NCBI RefSeq assembly: GCF_051172195.1
Contig: NZ_JBPJAQ010000002.1
Location: forward strand, 1,302,001 to 1,366,000
DNA from: Paludibaculum fermentans_A
GTDB lineage: Bacteria > Acidobacteriota > Terriglobia > Bryobacterales > Bryobacteraceae
Length of the DNA: 64,000 nt
Reading direction: 5' to 3'
Shown here piece by piece: positions 62,199-64,000 of the stretch (its first letter is position 1; each line of letters starts with the position of its first letter). Below the pieces are notes generated by a model. That model was given only the letters and a program-made list of their open reading frames with translations. It did not search any database and was not told the origin of the DNA. The position numbers and the translations under genes are program-made.

Positions 62199-63446
62199 TC
62201 ACACTCTCAGGAACAGCTTGCGCCGGTACATCCAGTACAGCATCAGCCAGAAGGTGAGCAGCAGCGCCGCTCCCTCCACCAAAGGCGTTAAGCCCTCGCC
62301 CAGGAACCGGAATGCGTTCGGGCCCAGGTGAATCCGGAAGGAACTGGCAATGAAATCCGGGAATAGGTGCGCGATCAGGTAGGCCGCAATCGAGTTCATG
62401 CCGATCACCAGCAGCGGGAACGCCCACTTCTTATAGCCCTTGGTCTCGATGGGCCAGCTGAAGCCAGCCAGCATCAGGAAACACACGCCGCCGCTGAACA
62501 ACGTCCACGCCGGAGTCCAGATGCGCTTCACAATCGGGCAGATCCCGGCGAAGTGCAGGAACAGGCCGCCGGCAATCAGCGCCGCGCCGGCAATGAGGAA
62601 CTTGCGGTAAGGAATCGACGGAGCTTCGGCTCGCAGCCAGCGGCCCGCGATCAGGCCCAGCAGCATCGTGCCCAGGGTCGGGATGAAACTCAGCGTGAGA
62701 TAACCGCCATTGTTGGCGACAAAGGGTTTCACCCGTGGAAACAGGTTCAGGAACCACTGGTCGAAGGCGCTGCCCAGGTTGCTGTTCTTGTTCCAGTGCG
62801 CCATCAAACCGGAATAGTGGTGCGACCAGTCGGCCGGAACCCCAACGGCCTGGTAATCGAATCCGGTGGGAGGCAGGGGATAGAGCACCCACGCCAGCCA
62901 GTAGCCGCCAAGAATCGCGCCCAGCGCGCCCCATTGCCATTTGGCGTTGCGGAACCCCAGCAAAAACAGGAAGGGATAGCCCATGCCAATCTGGGTCAAC
63001 GTATCCTCAAACGTGAAATTCGTAATCTGTGCGTGGGTCGACCGCAGGAAGATTCCTAATGCGGCCAGCAGGAACGCCCGCCAGACGGCATGCGCGAACA
63101 TCTTCGGAAACGTGCCGCCCTTGGCCATTCGCGCCGCAATGGAAAACGGCAACGCCACGCCGACCAGGAACGAAAAGGACGGTTGGATCATGTCGTGCAG
63201 CGAACAACCGGCCCACGCCACATGATTCTGGTTGAACGCCAGGATGCCCCAGAACCAACTGTCGGGAAAGGCCTTATACACGGCCCCCAACCGCAGCACC
63301 TCGGCCATCATCAGCAACATCACGAAGCCGCGATACGCATCGACAGCGATATTTCTCGGGACTGCTACCGCGGCTGGAAGCCTGCCGGAACCCGCCGCGG
63401 GCGCCGGAGCTGTTTCGACGCTTGTGACTGAACTGGAAGTGTTCAT
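62199..63446 (-). CDS. DUF5009/heparan-N-acetyltransferase-like membrane protein
   Basis: The protein has 415 residues with about 10-11 membrane segments. The region VDAYRGFVMLLMMAEVL and the following HDMIQPSFSFLVGVALPFSI fit the heparan-alpha-glucosaminide N-acetyltransferase family (DUF5009, 'YRGxxxxxM'). It may acetylate sugars across the membrane. An N-terminal, Ala/Pro-rich extension of about 35 residues lies before the first helix. The ATG at 63446 is chosen over 63485. It diverges from the bacterioferritin gene. Confidence 0.8.
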   Translation of the reverse strand: MNTSSSVTSVETAPAPAAGSGRLPAAVAVPRNIAVDAYRGFVMLLMMAEVLRLGAVYKAFPDSWFWGILAFNQNHVAWAGCSLHDMIQPSFSFLVGVALPFSIAARMAKGGTFPKMFAHAVWRAFLLAALGIFLRSTHAQITNFTFEDTLTQIGMGYPFLFLLGFRNAKWQWGALGAILGGYWLAWVLYPLPPTGFDYQAVGVPADWSHHYSGLMAHWNKNSNLGSAFDQWFLNLFPRVKPFVANNGGYLTLSFIPTLGTMLLGLIAGRWLRAEAPSIPYRKFLIAGAALIAGGLFLHFAGICPIVKRIWTPAWTLFSGGVCFLMLAGFSWPIETKGYKKWAFPLLVIGMNSIAAYLIAHLFPDFIASSFRIHLGPNAFRFLGEGLTPLVEGAALLLTFWLMLYWMYRRKLFLRV

Positions 63447-63584
63447 ATTGTTCGCGCCCTCCTGCCTGTTGCCAAGTCTCTCCACAGTCTACGGGATCCG
63501 CATCCCGCCGTCACACCTGTCTTTCCCCCCTTCGGGTATGACATGAATTGCCCCGATTCCGCTTTCGTCCGCGGTCGACTCCGA

Positions 63585-63590
63585 TATAAT
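63585..63590 (+). promoter_or_regulatory. Likely -10 box of bacterioferritin gene
   Basis: A perfect TATAAT lies 22 bases before the bacterioferritin start. At 17 bases upstream there is only a weak -35 (CTTTCG), so the promoter may depend on an activator or use an extended form. Confidence 0.45.
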
Positions 63591-63612
63591 CAGAGTTTGC
63601 GAGGTACTTATC

Positions 63613-64000
63613 ATGAATCATCCCAGCGTTGACCTACTCAATAAAGCGGTTGCCGACGAACTCCAGGCCGTTCATCAGTACATGTACTTCCACTTCCATC
63701 TCGACGATCAGGGCTTCGGTCCCCTGGCTACCCTCTTCAAGAGGACGGCCATCGTCGAAATGGGCCACATCGAGACCCTGGCGGAGCGCATCCTCTTCCT
63801 GAAGGGCGACGTAAACATGTCGGTGGCCGGGCCGGTGGCCGCCATCCAGGACCCAGCCGAAATTCTCGCCAAGGCGATCGCCATGGAGAGCCAGAGCGCT
63901 GCCGACTACAACAAGGCGGCCCAGCAGTGCGGCGCCAATGCGGACGCCGCCACCAAACAGTTGTTTGAAGCCCTCGTGGCTGACGAAGAGGCTCACCAGG
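63613..64000 (+). CDS. bfr: Bacterioferritin, 3' end outside the window
   Basis: The first 129 codons are present and the frame is still open at 64000. The N-terminus NHPSVDLLNKAVADELQAVHQYMYF carries the first ferroxidase Glu. VEMGHIETLAERILFLKG holds the Glu, the heme-ligand Met and the His of the second helix, and ADEEAHQ holds the later Glu and His. It stores iron and may protect against oxidative damage. GAGGT lies before the ATG at 63613. Confidence 0.92.
   Translation, partial: MNHPSVDLLNKAVADELQAVHQYMYFHFHLDDQGFGPLATLFKRTAIVEMGHIETLAERILFLKGDVNMSVAGPVAAIQDPAEILAKAIAMESQSAADYNKAAQQCGANADAATKQLFEALVADEEAHQ

Noticed and set aside
1..64000. CRISPR arrays, tRNA or rRNA genes, intact insertion sequences
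   Set aside because: None was recognised on either strand by reading for regular repeats, cloverleaf patterns or transposase motifs.

Overview
This 64 kb window is a high-GC Gram-negative chromosome segment, most likely from an Acidobacteriota of the Solibacter/Bryobacter/Paludibaculum type. The reasons are two large Oar-like TonB-dependent receptors with an N-terminal carboxypeptidase-regulatory-like domain, many Tat- or Sec-exported sugar enzymes, a membrane-bound winged-helix/TPR regulator, and a protein with the 'ANRANARKSTGPRTEAGK' start. This assignment rests on gene content only, since no rRNA marker is present.

Layout. Positions 1-8350 are gene-poor, and at least the first 4.4 kb is visibly more AT-rich than the rest. 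This part holds a lipase-like hydrolase fused to a LecA-type lectin domain, a large exported protein with repeated Cys-x-x-Cys modules, a small WapI-type immunity-like gene with a perfect hairpin behind it, and an HExxHxxGxxH metalloprotease. Together they look like an acquired or decaying accessory region. Positions 8353-9929 hold a two-gene unit of unknown function. Positions 10109-17419 carry an NmrA-like reductase, a cupin, an enolase-superfamily sugar-acid dehydratase, an exported esterase, a large exported GH67-like protein and a ThuA-domain protein. Positions 17531-23488 form a coupled three-gene unit on the minus strand: TonB receptor, PaaK-like adenylate-forming enzyme, and a divergent Nramp-like transporter. 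Positions 23604-28336 hold an unrecognised His-rich protein, a class C beta-lactamase-like hydrolase, a cupin and a Tat-exported Gfo/Idh/MocA oxidoreductase.

Positions 28442-34627 hold a second TonB receptor, divergent from a Tat-exported phosphocholine-type phospholipase C. Positions 34843-40788 are a tight plus-strand operon: YcaC-like isochorismatase-family hydrolase, YtcJ-like amidohydrolase, alginate-export-type porin, XapX protein, MhqO-like dioxygenase and MhqD-like hydrolase. It looks like a pathway or detoxification unit for aromatic or quinone compounds. Positions 40785-50916 are all minus strand: alpha/beta hydrolase, wHTH/TPR regulator, an isolated fliM, an S9 peptidase fused to a formylglycine-enzyme-like domain, and a GH78 rhamnosidase.

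Positions 51142-58789 encode an RND efflux system with one lipoprotein adaptor and two different permeases (MdtABC-like), translationally coupled. The right end holds pabA-pabB with a downstream lipoprotein, a pentapeptide-repeat protein, a 12-TM-like acyltransferase-family protein followed by a tiny zinc-finger anti-sigma-like protein, and a bacterioferritin gene that runs off the window. No tRNA, rRNA, CRISPR array or intact insertion sequence was seen.
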